A stretch of DNA of 64,000 nucleotides from Ciona savignyi. Taxonomy: Eukaryota; Chordata; Ascidiacea; Phlebobranchia; Cionidae. Below the pieces are notes generated by a model, which saw only the letters and a list, made by a program, of their open reading frames with translations, was not told the DNA's origin and made no database searches. The stretch is from the NCBI GenBank assembly GCA_000149265.1, contig CH002614.1:1612253-1676252 (forward strand), written 5' to 3'. Each line of letters starts with the position of its first letter. Position 1 is the stretch's first letter. Positions 13,501 to 24,400 of the stretch are shown one piece after another. The position numbers and the translations under genes are program-made.

Positions 13501-16500
13501 TTTTGTTTATGTTTAACGTTATCATTTTAATCATATTAAAATACATCCCTGTTGGTATTATTGGAAAATGCAGTCGTTAAATTCACATTAAAATGTTGCC
13601 CTGTCTGAACTAAAGTATTGCGATTTAACCTTCGTTCTATCCCAACAGAGCACACTGGGCAGAGTTCTGTTGAACCCACAACCAGCAGATCAAGTAACTA
13701 CGGCGAGGCAATGGTAAATACTTAATATTATTACAATATGTCGTTCTTTTTTATAGTTTAAAATAAGTTTTAATATTTTTTTTATAATTTAAAATACGTT
13801 TTAACAAATTTCTTCTAACGTATTTTTAAAAATTTAAAAGACGATTTACCTATTTCGTTTTTTTGTTAATTTTTAATAATTTTAAGGACGTTTTAATTAT
13901 AATTTAATTTTCAGTAAGTGTCCTCCCACACCCTTTATAGTAATTTTAAGATCTGTTATGGCGGGTATATAAGCCCAAGGCACATCTGTTTATATGTATC
14001 TTCCCATAACTCACAATGAAGGACTGATTAACTCTAGTTTGTTGAAGACCTTGTCCACCCAGGCCACCGAATCACTGGAAAACTCCATGCATCATTCGAT
14101 GGAACAAAATGAGTCCTTCGGTTCGTTTTCATCAACAGGATGTTGCGCTGGCGACATTGCTTCATCGGATCGAACCATTCCAACACTAGAGGGGGCTCAA
14201 CTCGACGATTCTGGCATACATAGCCAACTTCAGGTGGGTAGTCTACGATTATGTAGCCGAATAGTTAGTGTGGCCGATACATATACTGATTTGACACAAT
14301 AAAAACGGATCTTAAGGATGACCCCGCTTGGGTTCGAAACTTAGCATCGTTAAAAAACAAAAAAGGTGTTTGTAGTACAATTGTGTGACCAATTGGTTAA
14401 TGCGACCGATACCCATACAGATTCTATACAAAAACGGTAATAGGGTTAATCCCATAATAAGTTCAAATCTTAGCCCGGTTAAAAAAATATAATTTTAGGT
14501 AATAAAGCAGGATTCTTTGCTACTTAGTAATCAAAATATTTGGAAAAATGAGCTGTTAATTAACTTCCTTGTCAGTTACAAAACTCAAGAATTAATGCAT
14601 GTAAATAAAAATCATTACTACCTACTTACTACTTTATACAAACAGAGAAATAAAATATAACATAATCGATTTTTGGCAGAAAATGTTTTGGTGATTTTAG
14701 GTCTTTGTTAGTTGGGTCTTTTGTTATTTTCACATTTATTTAAAGTGTTTGATGATTTATCGCACATTTTTAAGCTCTGTGGTATTCAGTGGTTGATGCG
14801 AATAAACGTATTTATTGGAGGTTTACCCTTCTCAGGCAAACTCCAAAGTATACCCTGCATATGTGGTGGCCCGGTACTGCATGAAGGAACAGTTGGTGGA
14901 GGTGCTAAATATGGGAGCAAATATGTCCGCCACCGATAAAGACGGAAGAACTGTGCTTCATAGTGCGGTCATTGGGTAAGTAGATACACGGCTTGTATAA
15001 TTATCTATTACAAAGAAAAATTTTCATTACGTTAATCTGACCAAATCTTTACGATACTGTTTGTCATTACATCACGAGGACAATCATTTAACCCAGTAAC
15101 AACAGGTAATTGTCGGATCATCTTGCACCAGTATTTAGTTTACCGGAGCTACTGCAGTGTGTTTAAACTTGAACACTATGGAGACACTGCTACACTTAAA
15201 CTAACTAAACCACTTGGTTAGTTAAAATCCACGCTATGTATCACCCAAGGACACAAACACATAGCTAAAAGATAGTTTTGATCACACAACCCTTAAGCCC
15301 GATAACAGATATAAACAGTGTAACGTATGTAGGTATGTGTGATTTGTGAAACAAGTGTTGCTACTGTAACCAAAGTAACAGTCCGACTGATTAGCTTGAT
15401 CGGTTAGTGCGTCGCCTTTCAGCCAAAGGTTGCCAGGTTCAAAACTGGCCGCTAGTGGGTTGTGTCCTTGGGCAAGGCACTAAATTACCCGGACTCGGTG
15501 GAAAATGGGTTCTACCAAAACTAAAGGAACGAATCAATCATACACAGCACGCTGTAATACCTCCGTTAACCCAGCGGTGGGCGCGAGGTAATCTGACGAT
15601 TGACCGTGTGTTAACCCCTTTGGTTTTACCATTTTCGGGGAAAAATATGAATATCCTATTAACTGGTATATAACTTGTGTTACCAGTGTAAAATGTATAA
15701 CCAAATTACAGTGTTACCGTTGTAAATTTCCTTTTAGCGTTACCGTTGTAAACACTTCAATCTTGCAGAAACAAACCAGAAAATGTGAAATATCTCATGT
15801 CAATCATAACCGACAGTAGCGTGCATGACAAAGAAGGGAACACTGCCTTGCATACAGCTGTGCTTTACAATCATTTTGAATGTTCCAAGGAAATCCTAAG
15901 CTTTAAGGATGGAAGAAAACGTCTCATTAACGCCAAGGTTAGTTTGACTTTATTGTCCAACTGTACAGCTTGGTGGGTTAATGCTTTACATTTCAGTACA
16001 AAGGTTGTGGGATTGAAACTGATCGCTTAATATTTGGTTCGGCAAGGCACTTACAGAACATGGTCTAGTAGATTATTGGTTTGTCTAAAACTGAAGGAAC
16101 GTCTTTATCATACATACTGTAATAGCTCGAGTAACCCGACGGTGTGCGCGAGATAATTTAACAACTATTCGTGTAATAATACTCTTACACACATTTGCAA
16201 GATAACCTTATACCTGATTGTATGATACACCCCTTGTTTGTCCACGCATCGTAATAAACTTATATCTATACTGTGCGTACACATATTACATCGCCAGCAC
16301 TAATGTTTCTCATTATATCTATATATTATCAGAATGGCGACGGTAACACAGCGCTCCACCTGTGTATGTGCAGCCAGTGCGATCCACGACTCCTACAACT
16401 GCTGGTGGAGGCAGGGGCGGACGTAAACGAACCCAACGCCACTGGGTTCACTTGCACCGATATCCTCGTTCGTGGTTTATCTGAGAACCAGGTTTCCCGC

Positions 16501-19294
16501 ATCAAACTTCCGAACACTTCTAAACCCTGGAAAATGGTAAGATAATGAAATTAAAACCGTCTTAAACATCAAAAAAAAAAACAGTAAATACCAAAACAAA
16601 CGTGGAATACTTAAACAAAGAGTAACTACTACACACAGTGAATATTAAAACTTAAACTTTTGAACACTTCTAAACCTTGGTAAGTGAGATAGTGATGTTA
16701 AAATCGTCTTAAACAAACACTGAAAAATAAAACTGAGTAAAAACGTAAAATAGAAAAGCACCGCAAAAAATAAAACAGTATTTACTAAAGCAATACCTGA
16801 ATAAAACATTAAAAAGTAAACACTAAATACTAAAACACAGAGTAAATACCAAAACATTGAACACCAAAATACTCCTAAAAATTAAAATACTAAAACTTCC
16901 AAATACTAAAGCATACATTAAATATTAAAATTCAAACTAAAAACTAACACACACACATACAGATACACGAGTTATTAATACCAACACTAAATACTAACAC
17001 ACACATTTAATACTAAAACACACACTTAATATTAAAACACACAGTGAATACTAAAACATACCAAAATGGCACAGACAACCTGTGAGCTTTTCTTACAATC
17101 CTCTATTTTATATAAACATAACAAAAAAAAAATAATGATCGTTTAATCCGCCCATTTAAGGGATTTTACCGCCCCTACAGATTGTATCTAACCATACCCT
17201 GTAATTAAATTATTAAATAGTAATAATCCGGCCCACCAAGGACTTCATTTTCCCACATCTGGTCCGCCGACTACAGAAGTTGCCCGCCCCTGAGTTAACC
17301 CATTATGCCAGGCAAATTGCTAAAACAAGCAACGCTCTTTTCATTACAGACGAGATCAGTTTTGCACAAACACAACCTAATTGACGAAGGCGGTACTACG
17401 CCTCGTGTTATTTCCATCCTGTGTTACCTTGTACTAAACGGTGCCAAACCCGGCAACATTCTATTAAAATTGCCCACGCAAAACTGGCAACACTGTTTAA
17501 CGACGTGCATTTCAAAAAGTACCCAGAACGGCAATACGTAAGTTTATAACAAACTACGTAGATTTCGAAATACTTAAATTTTGTAATTCGTAAGTTTAGA
17601 ACGTACAATATCGCATTTTATGACAGTCCGACAAAAAGTATACAAATATTCCTTTACTAATTACACCTTATGGAATGTAACTCAATTTTTATTATTAATC
17701 TTACCTATTTTAAAACGTCCCCAAGTCCAAATATAAGAAGGAATAAAGGAAAATATTACGGATACAAACCACTTATTTGTTGTGTCCATATGCATTGCTT
17801 ATGGCAGACATTTTTCTCCGGTTTGTGGCGTCTGATAATTCAATTATTCTGCTTTTTTATTGAGCGAGTGAGCAAAATTATATTTACAAATTTGTGTTTA
17901 ATAAAAAAAATTTTCGAAACATTTTTTTCTACAAAAAAAATGATTTTTTTTTGCTCATGTGTTGTCTAATTGGATTGTTTTTAATAGAAGGTTTTCCCAA
18001 GAATTGAGCTCCATGGACTGCGAATCATATATTACAAGGCCAGTATGCAAGTTATGCGATAACCCTGCCACCGTTTGTTTTGAACCTTGCAAACATGAAG
18101 TACTTTGTAAACGTAAGTAGTTTGGTTGTGTTGTATATTGGCGGGTGATAATAGTCCACATAAAAGATAAGATAGGATATTCATGTTTATTCTTGTGAAT
18201 AAGAAAACCAAGTGGGTTAAAACACGGGCAATCGTAAGATCACCTCGCGCCCATTGTCGGGTTACCGGAGCTATTGCAGTGTCTTATGTATGATTCACAC
18301 GTTCCTTCAATTTGGTAGCACCCATTAATCCTTTGGGTTCAGGCAATGTCCGTTGAGTGCCTTGCCAAAGGACACAACCGACTAGCTAGCGACCTATTCA
18401 GAACCTGCAAACTTTTGGCTGAAAGCTTTGCACTAAACCGCCAGGTTACCGGTCGTACTAAAGAATTTAATTTTCAAGTCTTACATGTAGCAATGGGTTT
18501 AAGAAATTTCTTGAAAAGGATTGCCACAATACATATACAGTTGTGTACATTATATTAATGTAACAAAATTTTATGATCTTTTTCGTAGAATGCAGTAAAA
18601 CTGCCAGGAAATGTCTAGAGTGTGGTGAAGCGATCACAAGTAAATATTCTGATGGACAGATTTTAACAATGGAGCCTGTGGAGGTAAGTGGGATGCGTCT
18701 GTGGTGTTCAGAGAGAATTTTGTTATTAGGCCTTGTATTAGTAAAACTACAGCTATCAATTGTACCTCGTGCCCACCGTCGGATTAAGGTTGTTATTGTA
18801 GTGTGTTCAATACAAGGAAGATATAAAGACGTTGCTAAAAGTTGGTTCGTTTTAAACGACTGGGTTCAGACGGGATTTTTTGTAAATAAACAGAATGTGC
18901 AGTTTCGTTGCTGTTTTGCTTATTCTGCCGTTTTTTTTATTTATGGTAACGCTCCTTGCGTGTTCTTGAGATAATCTTGACGATTGTCCGTGTGGTAATG
19001 CCATCTTACGAATTCGCGAGGTAATCTTGACGATTGCCCATGTGATAACGCTACCTTACGCTTTCCCATTCACAAGGATAAAATATGAATATCCCTTGAT
19101 CTTTTCTGTCGATCTGGTTTAACAAACTCCCTCACCAGGATACCTCCTGCAAGATTTGCATGGATCGAAAAATCAACCGAGTTTTCTTCCCTTGCGGACA
19201 TGCGGCAACTTGCCAGGAGTGTTGCGAAAGCATAAAAGTTTGCCCAATTTGCCGACAACCCATTCGGGAGAAAACCGCATTTTTCTTAAGCTAA
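7350..19294 (+). CDS. mib2: Mind bomb 2-like E3 ubiquitin ligase, 5'-incomplete, 15 exons
   Basis: Exons, all with AG/GT borders and matching phases: 7350-7515, 8245-8419, 8662-8763, 9902-10062, 10862-11004, 13169-13318, 13649-13713, 14038-14233, 14836-14975, 15769-15937, 16333-16536, 17350-17537, 17988-18112, 18589-18683, 19139-19294 (stop TAA). They encode 744 residues: most of a MIB/HERC2 domain, a ZZ zinc finger, a second MIB/HERC2 domain, a MIB repeat, a Ser-rich linker, about four ankyrin repeats and two C-terminal RING fingers ending CPICRQPIRE. Mind bomb proteins ubiquitinate Delta/Jagged ligands and drive their endocytosis in Notch signal-sending cells. Two RINGs rather than three, plus the ZZ and final RING sequence, favour MIB2 over MIB1. 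Human MIB2 is about 1000 residues; the shortfall here is mostly in the ankyrin block. The first visible exon begins in phase 0 at the D-N-G-E-G of the MIB fold, so an exon with the start Met and the preceding W-x-W-G segment is missing; I did not find it in 1-7349. Family certain, paralogue likely. Confidence 0.93.
8245..8419 (+). other. mib2: MIB2-like exon: ZZ-type zinc finger
   Basis: The exon reads KKCDGCREHAFIRGTRWQC followed by A-Q-C-K-D-Y-D-L-C-T-T-C-Y and an H-H-D-K-N-H-R-F-R-R-Y tail. The Cys pairs and the DYDLC motif are the signature of ZZ domains, which coordinate two zinc ions. In MIB proteins the ZZ sits between the two MIB/HERC2 domains, as here. Confidence 0.96.
8662..10062 (+). 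other. mib2: MIB2-like exons: second MIB/HERC2 domain, split by one intron
   Basis: Exons 8662-8763 and 9902-10062. The first reads RGLFQGARVMRGYHWEWGDQ followed by D-G-G-P-G-K-L-G; the second continues with A-Q-V-T-W-D-N, Y-R-I-G-H-K-G-K-V-D-L and Y-Y-R-D-H-L-P. Order and spacing match the second MIB/HERC2 domain of MIB2. The acceptor of the first exon is best placed after the AG at 8660-8661; the alternative AG at 8656-8657 breaks the frame. Confidence 0.93.
9285..9500. mobile_element. Degraded small inverted-repeat element (family C), possibly two copies
   Basis: Intronic sequence with GGGAACTTAAAA and GGGGACTGCATACTAAAATGAAG ends related to the better preserved copy at 37213-37425. Confidence 0.4.
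10640..10812. mobile_element. MITE-like element, family C
   Basis: Left end AAAGGGGGTAACTGTACATT and right end TTAGTAAACAGTTTCC flank a core rich in GGTTAGGGTT-like words. It sits in an intron, 50 bases before an exon of the MIB2-like gene. Confidence 0.6.
11060..11250. mobile_element. MITE-like element, family C, partial
   Basis: Contains GAGGGAAACCGCTTACTAAA and ends TTGAGCAGTTTTTACCCTCC, matching the two ends of the family in inverted order. Confidence 0.5.
12588..12772. mobile_element. MITE-like element, family C
   Basis: Left end GGAGGGCAACTGCACACTAA and right end TTTTAGTGAACAGTTTCTCT are imperfect inverted repeats around a GGTTGGGGTTAG-type core. Confidence 0.65.
12868..13142 (-). mobile_element. 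tRNA-derived SINE, family B, near full length
   Basis: Read on the minus strand, it starts with a tRNA-like head (TTAGTGC followed by TTCAGCCGAAGGGTTGCAGG and TTTGAACC as B box) and ends ATGTGAATATCCTATTC. It lies in an intron of the MIB2-like gene. Confidence 0.75.
13363..13470 (+). mobile_element. tRNA-derived SINE, family A
   Basis: A-box region TGTGGCCAAATGATTCACAC resembles the D arm of class II tRNAs (Ser/Leu). A B-box-like GGGTCCGAAACTTGGC follows, then an A-rich end. A 20-base segment is duplicated inside the copy. Confidence 0.7.
13649..14233 (+). other. mib2: MIB2-like exons: Ser-rich linker with a DSGIHS motif
   Basis: Exons 13649-13713 and 14038-14233 join the MIB repeat to the ankyrin block. 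The second exon is rich in Ser, Glu and Gln and ends QLDDSGIHSQLQ (codons 14198-14233). DSGIHS is the DSGxxS form recognised, when doubly phosphorylated, by the F-box protein beta-TrCP. The exon is supported by matching phases on both sides. The linker is not recognisably conserved with vertebrate MIB2. Confidence 0.8.
14252..14355 (+). mobile_element. tRNA-derived SINE, family A
   Basis: Begins about 20 bases after the donor at 14234 and shows TGTAGCCGAATAGTTAGTG, CCGATACATATAC and GGGTTCGAAACTTAGC. A second copy follows at once. Confidence 0.7.
14383..14490 (+). mobile_element. tRNA-derived SINE, family A
   Basis: Head-to-tail with the previous copy: TGTGTGACCAATTGGTTAAT, GCGACCGATACCCATAC and AAGTTCAAATCTTAGCCCGG, then an A-rich tail. 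Confidence 0.7.
15386..15660 (+). mobile_element. tRNA-derived SINE, family B, best preserved copy
   Basis: Head: CGGTTAGTGCGTCGCCTTTC, then GGTTGCCAGGTTCAAAACTG. Body: TGTCCTTGGGCAAGGCACTA and GGGCGCGAGGTAATCTGACG. End: AATATGAATATCCTATT. The open reading frame it contains is not a gene. Confidence 0.8.
15965..16190 (+). mobile_element. tRNA-derived SINE, family B, degraded
   Basis: TTGGTGGGTTAATGC, GGCAAGGCACTTACAGAACA, CTGAAGGAACGTC and GCGCGAGATAATTTAACAAC follow the family order. It starts about 30 bases after a donor of the MIB2-like gene. Confidence 0.65.
18172..18455 (-). mobile_element. tRNA-derived SINE, family B, near full length
   Basis: On the plus strand it begins GATAGGATATTCATG and ends in a head containing CTTTTGGCTGAAAGC. 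It lies in the intron that splits RING 1 of the MIB2-like gene. Confidence 0.75.
18968..19092 (+). mobile_element. SINE family B, two overlapping 3' ends
   Basis: The segment TAATCTTGACGATTG[CT]CC occurs twice in a row, followed by the usual ATATGAATATCCCTT end. No head is present. Confidence 0.6.
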
Positions 19295-20475
19295 CCGTGT
19301 TACCCTTGCAGTTGCCTGTTTTAATCAAAGTTAAGTGTTTTTATATGTGCAATTCCGTCACTGTATTGTCTATACGAATGTTCACGTTAAACGTTAATGT
19401 GACGATGCTGTTTTATTTATCGAGCTCCCAGTAAGCTATACAGATTGACTGGTACAGATAAGCAGCAGGAAAATGAGGGATAACTCTACGTCGACACTTA
19501 TTTTGATCTTCTGAAAAATTAAGCACAAAAATGCTGTAAAACCAAAAGGATTGTGTAAAAAATCATTGACACAAACTTTCCATTTTAGCGCAATTCAATT
19601 TGATTACAAAGCAGTTTTTTAACAAAGTAACTGTATATCACGTGTAGCGACAGTCGTCAGCTTTGTGTATACGATGAGAATATAGTATAGGGAGAACAAA
19701 CTAAATACAAGAGCACGGCAAGGTTACTCACGCGTTGCATAGATATACATATGTAAGCGCACAGCCATACCGCGTCTTTCTCGGTGTAATAAATTCATTT
19801 AAAACAACGTTTAAAAAAACTATTGTATACAGAATAAAGAATGGTGCATATTGGATGTATACATGTAATACAATTTCAGATCGGGGTAACTTCACTTTAA
19901 GGTTAACCCATAATACAATATACCACAGTTTCTTGGGGCTAGTCGGAAATCCAGCCCACAAGAATAAACTTTATTTTATTGGTAAATCCCTAGTGATTTT
20001 ATTGGTGAGAAGATATCTGTGTTTTCGCTCGACAAATCTAAAATTTTAGAAGATTAATGTACAAGCCACTGGAAAATGGATCGTTATCATAAAAAAAACA
20101 ATTTTAGAAGATTAATATACAAGCCACTGGAAAATGGATCGTTATCATAAAAAAACAATCTTTGACAGTTACCAAACGGCCAAATAATGATCTTAAATGA
20201 TCAACTGGCGTTTACTGTATTTAAAATCGTGCATGTTAAAATATTGTATCATTGCAATTATATATATATTTGAAGAACTGATATTAAGTGCGGTCTGGTG
20301 GTAATGGGGGGAGGGGGTATATTTTTTTCCAACGGAAATTTGGGAGTTAAAATATTTACAAACTTCAAACAAAATTGCATATTTAGATTACGGAATGCAA
20401 TATTGTTTCCAATCTTTGTAAATTGACTTCTTATACTTCTTTTGCATTGTATTGCTCCTACGATATCCCGGAATT
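19295..20475. other. Convergent 3' region between the MIB2-like and adhesion GPCR genes
   Basis: No coding sequence recognised. It holds candidate 3' UTRs of both genes and a 58-bp tandem duplication at 20043-20158. Minus-strand AATAAA hexamers near 19970-19981 could serve the adhesion GPCR, but lie about 500 bases past its stop. Confidence 0.6.
20043..20158. repeat. 58-bp tandem duplication
   Basis: Two adjacent copies starting TTTTAGAAGATTAAT and ending in an A run, with one clear substitution (GTAC/ATAC). Confidence 0.95.
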
Positions 20476-21419
20476 TTACAAGTAATTTTTCTCCTCGCTA
20501 GAAGAAGATGTCGTGCTACTGCTGGGCGGTTCGCTCTCGTGGCTGAACATGCCGCTGTCGCCATTCGATATAACAGCGGTCACCGAATAACAGGAATCTT
20601 TACGTTTGTCATCCGAGTTAACTTTCTTCTCGACATCAGGTGTTTTAATCGGGTCTTTCGTGTAGCGATATTGCACCGGGGACTTTGGCTCGCTGATAAC
20701 CGACGGATTCGATGACGATGATGACGATCGAGCTGTCAGCGGAGACTTTGGGCTTTCAACCGACATAGCCACACTAGGAGTGCTACATCGCCTTACATCC
20801 AGTGACGACTTGCGTCGTTGGGTATTGGTCCTTGTTGTTGCTGCGCTGTTTCTAGTTCCTCTTCTTCCAGAGCTGCTGTTCTGGCTTCGCGTCTGATCCA
20901 ATCCTCCGCTTTTAAACAGAAGATTAATCCAAGACGACCGTACCACCCGGGGACGAATGGTGAAAACAATAAATATCCAAAGACCCTGAAAAGGGTGATG
21001 ACATTTAGACTAACCACATAAAAACTATATATTTAAACACAAATATATTTGAGATGTACAAAATGTGCTACAGTGGTTAAAACACCTCTGCAAAATATGT
21101 AAAATAACATACGAAAAAAACAAAGAGATGTGGCCGTAATCAACCTGATAATAAAACGGTAGTTTTTTGGCAAATTATGTAACTACTATCAGTTGAAAAA
21201 GCAACACCTGTTTAATAATCCAAACAACGGTATACAATACAATACAATTTTTATTTTTGTTTCTTTCGCTGCAGCGTTTACCACCAACAATTTGAAAATC
21301 AACAATTGACAAAAAAATACTGTGGCAACTGGCAAAAAACTACAGCAAAACAGAAAGGCACCAAAAAAACAAAAGGTATCTAGTTTGGCGCCTCCCTGAA
21401 CAAAAGAAAAAGAAAAAAA

Positions 21420-21482
<63 letters not shown>

Positions 21483-24400
21483 AAGATTTAACTTGTACCA
21501 TTATTGTAACAGTACAGATTAACAATTCAGAATGATTTATATTAAATGATTATCAATAAGATCAAACACTACCCACCTGAAAAGCGTTTAATACAACAAA
21601 AACGTAAGCTAATATCCTCCTCAGCACTCCGTCCTCTATCGGATCCACATTAATGAGGAATCCAATTAACCAAGTAGGCCCGGTCAGTAGGAGAATCGCC
21701 ATGGCATTTAATACATGTTGACGACCCTGTGGATTTTGAACATTTTAAGTATAACAAAGAATTATCTCTATATTTGTTTTAAAAATGGTATTTACGTGTT
21801 AAATGGTATAATGATGACGACGATTTAGTTTTTATTCTAAAAATACAAAATAAGTAAAAACGGTCACTTTGTTCGTTTATATTATAATAAAATTGTCAGA
21901 AAAGGAAAAAGCAACGAAACTGCAAATGGCAGTTTAATTGCCCCATCGTTGTTACGATAGATAATAAAATCCAGAGCATTTGTTGTGAATTAGCGTTAAC
22001 TTACGTAAAGTTATTTTTCCGCTCAAACATAACAGTAAGATAAAATAAGTTAGCTTACCTTTACTTTCTTAGCGTTACTTCGAACCCTAGTTAGTTTTCT
22101 ACCAGTGCGCCTGCACGTCACATTGTAGAGTACAATGGTAAAAAGAACCGTATTGAATATCAGGATAAGTCCAAGGGGTGCAAGGAAAGTATAGTAAACA
22201 GCAAACGGACTCAACCAACATCTGAAATATGATTCAATAAATATCAAGGATGTGATAGTAAGTATAGCATGTGGGTGCACGAAATATTGCGAGAAAGGTT
22301 GTCAGTTCGAAACTTACCAGTTGCTAATCGAAAGTGTTTTTTTAGCAAAAATGGAACTCGTAAATTAGTAAGTTGGTAACAACTCGAATCGGTCTCTGTA
22401 TCACGTACAACACAGAATAACAAACTAGACTGTAGTAGGCGTTGCTTACAACACAGTGTATATCTAACTCGACTGTAACACGCAATACGTATTATTACGA
22501 ATACCCGTATTCCAATGACGCAAATATCTTAATACCGGTGATAACTCCAACAATTTTCATTTAAGATTTGTCATAATAAATGGAATAAAGTATATATGGA
22601 CATCTCTAAATGATGTTTTTGATAAAACATGCGATTATTACTTGCAGAAACAATAAAAATCGTCGTTTTAACTTAACGAACTTACACGACTGTTTCTCGG
22701 TATAACGGGTACATGCGGAACCAGTCGGAACCGGGGTAGGTTTCTTGGAGCCCGAAGTGAGCTGCGAGGGTGGCAATTGACAGCAGCAAGGGGAACCCCC
22801 ACCCGAACATGGACGCTTTACGCACGTAATGCCTCACGCTGACCCATACTTTGACGAACATGAGGTACATATCAACCACTTCCACCAGCATCCACGAAAA
22901 GGTTGCGGCAGTAAAGAAGTGCATGAAGAACCCAGACTAAAGTTAGAAAAAAACTAAAATCAGAACAAGTTGCAAAAATGGTGAAGAAATAATGTTTTAA
23001 TAAAATTTTGTTAGTGTAATCCTTCATTGGATATTTTTCCACGCGAGATGTAAATCTGAACTGGTATTTCAGTCAGTTAGAATGTTGGCCATCTGTCAGT
23101 CAGAATGTGGGCCATCTACGCTCACTCAAAGTTGTTTGCGTTGAAATTAGCCGCTTCGCAGTCAGTTGTGTATTTGGCAAGTCATTTAGCGGACATTGCC
23201 TTAATCCAATGGTTTTAAATTAAAAACAGTAAATACTTCTTAAAAGTGTATCCTTCATTGGCTTGGAATGTTAGACACATAGGTAAATTAAAGTTTTTCC
23301 AAACGATAAAACCATAATGCTTTAACTTTACGATTTTCAACAATAAACAATTATATGTAAATTAATCGTCAAATAGCAGAGCACTTACCGCTATACACTG
23401 TGATTGGTTGGAGGGAGCATGGGCGGCAATTCCGACAAGAAACGCAATATACACCCCGCACAATGCAAAGCAAAAGTGGGTAAGGATTCTCTTGGATTTA
23501 TACTTGCGCAGATGTCTAAAAAAAAGTTTGTTAAATATTTAGTTTATTGAGTGCGGTTTCTCATAACAGGTATATATACCCCATGATGGGCACATAGAGT
23601 ATTTGAAAAGGTCCTTGAAAACATAGGAATTTGCAAAATGTTCGAAAATTGTTTGTTGATTTTTTTATTCCTGTTTACTTTTAATCAAAATATCACAACA
23701 AACTAAACGCCGAAGACTTTATGTGACCAGCTATTAGAAATCACGGCCATGTATTACGTCACAGGCTTTGGACTTGTAAGAGAAACAATCCCATCCTGAT
23801 TGTATAAATACAAATGTACACGTAGTTTGATGATATTTTTAACTTAAAAAGAGCATATTTATACCCTATAACTAATGCTGTTCAGGATAGATTAGAGGGA
23901 TTAATATACATTTGCTTAGTTGTTTTATTTTTTATCGGACTGAGTTTCGCACCCATTATGAGTTCGCCCCCCAAGACCGTTTTTCGCCATACGACCGTAC
24001 TAAACATTTCCTTATTTCCTTAGTTTCAAATTACCGTCAAAATCACGACCCCTGTGTGACTCGCTACCAATAGGTTGTTCCAGCAAGTCACGGGAGATAC
24101 GCTCTTTTAAAAATGTTTATTGCATTATGCATTAGTAGCTATGCACTTACTTGAATATAGTGTAGGTTACAATGGTAATACTGAGACCAAAAATGGACAA
24201 TGCACATCCAGTGTATGTGAGTATATTTAGAATATAATCATCAACGGTTGTTTCGACGCTCTGCAAAAGATAAAATAATTTTATTCTTATCGATTCGCTT
24301 GGTGGGTTAGTGCGTCGCTTTTCAGTAAAGTGTTACAGGTTCGAAACTGGTCGCTGGCTAGACGGTTGGTACCTAAATTAAACAATGAAAATAAACGAAT

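Larger units (their letters stand above)
14836..16536 (+). other. mib2: MIB2-like exons: short ankyrin-repeat block
   Basis: Exons 14836-14975, 15769-15937 and 16333-16536. They contain ankyrin signatures D-K-D-G-R-T-V-L-H-S-A-V, D-K-E-G-N-T-A-L-H-T-A-V and G-D-G-N-T-A-L-H-L-C, followed by LLQLLVEAGADVNEPNATG. About four repeats are visible, against eight or nine in vertebrate MIB2. Phases run through without a gap, so no exon is obviously missing. Confidence 0.92.
17988..19294 (+). other. mib2: MIB2-like exons: two C-terminal RING fingers
   Basis: RING 1 is split over 17988-18112 and 18589-18683: C-K-L-C, C-F-E-P-C-K-H-E-V-L-C, Q-C-S, then C-L-E-C. RING 2 is in 19139-19294: C-K-I-C, F-F-P-C-G-H-A-A-T-C-Q-E-C, then CPICRQPIRE, and the protein ends eight residues later. 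All zinc ligands of both RINGs are present. The last RING of MIB proteins carries E2 binding and catalytic function. Confidence 0.96.
20476..24260 (-). other. Adhesion GPCR exons 13-18: seven-transmembrane domain and cytoplasmic tail
   Basis: TM1 is in 24260-24151 (ending I-V-T-Y-T-I-F-K), TM2 in 23515-23389 (T-H-F-C-F-A-L-C-G-V-Y-I-A-F-L-V-G), TM3 and TM4 in 22936-22686, TM5 in 22221-22059, TM6 and the start of TM7 in 21726-21577 (L-L-L-T-G-P-T-W, L-A-Y-V-F-V-V-L-N-A-F-Q), and the end of TM7 in 20985-20476 (GLWIFIVFTIRPRVVRSSW). The tail of about 150 residues is rich in Ser, with S-P-K-S-P and E-P-K-S-P sites and an acidic C-terminus. Confidence 0.94.

Noticed and set aside
14250-14490. True tRNA genes
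   Set aside because: A- and B-box-like words are present, but spacing, arms and A-rich tails fit SINE heads, not foldable tRNAs.
15407-15673. 88-codon open frame on the plus strand
   Set aside because: It lies entirely inside a SINE family B copy.
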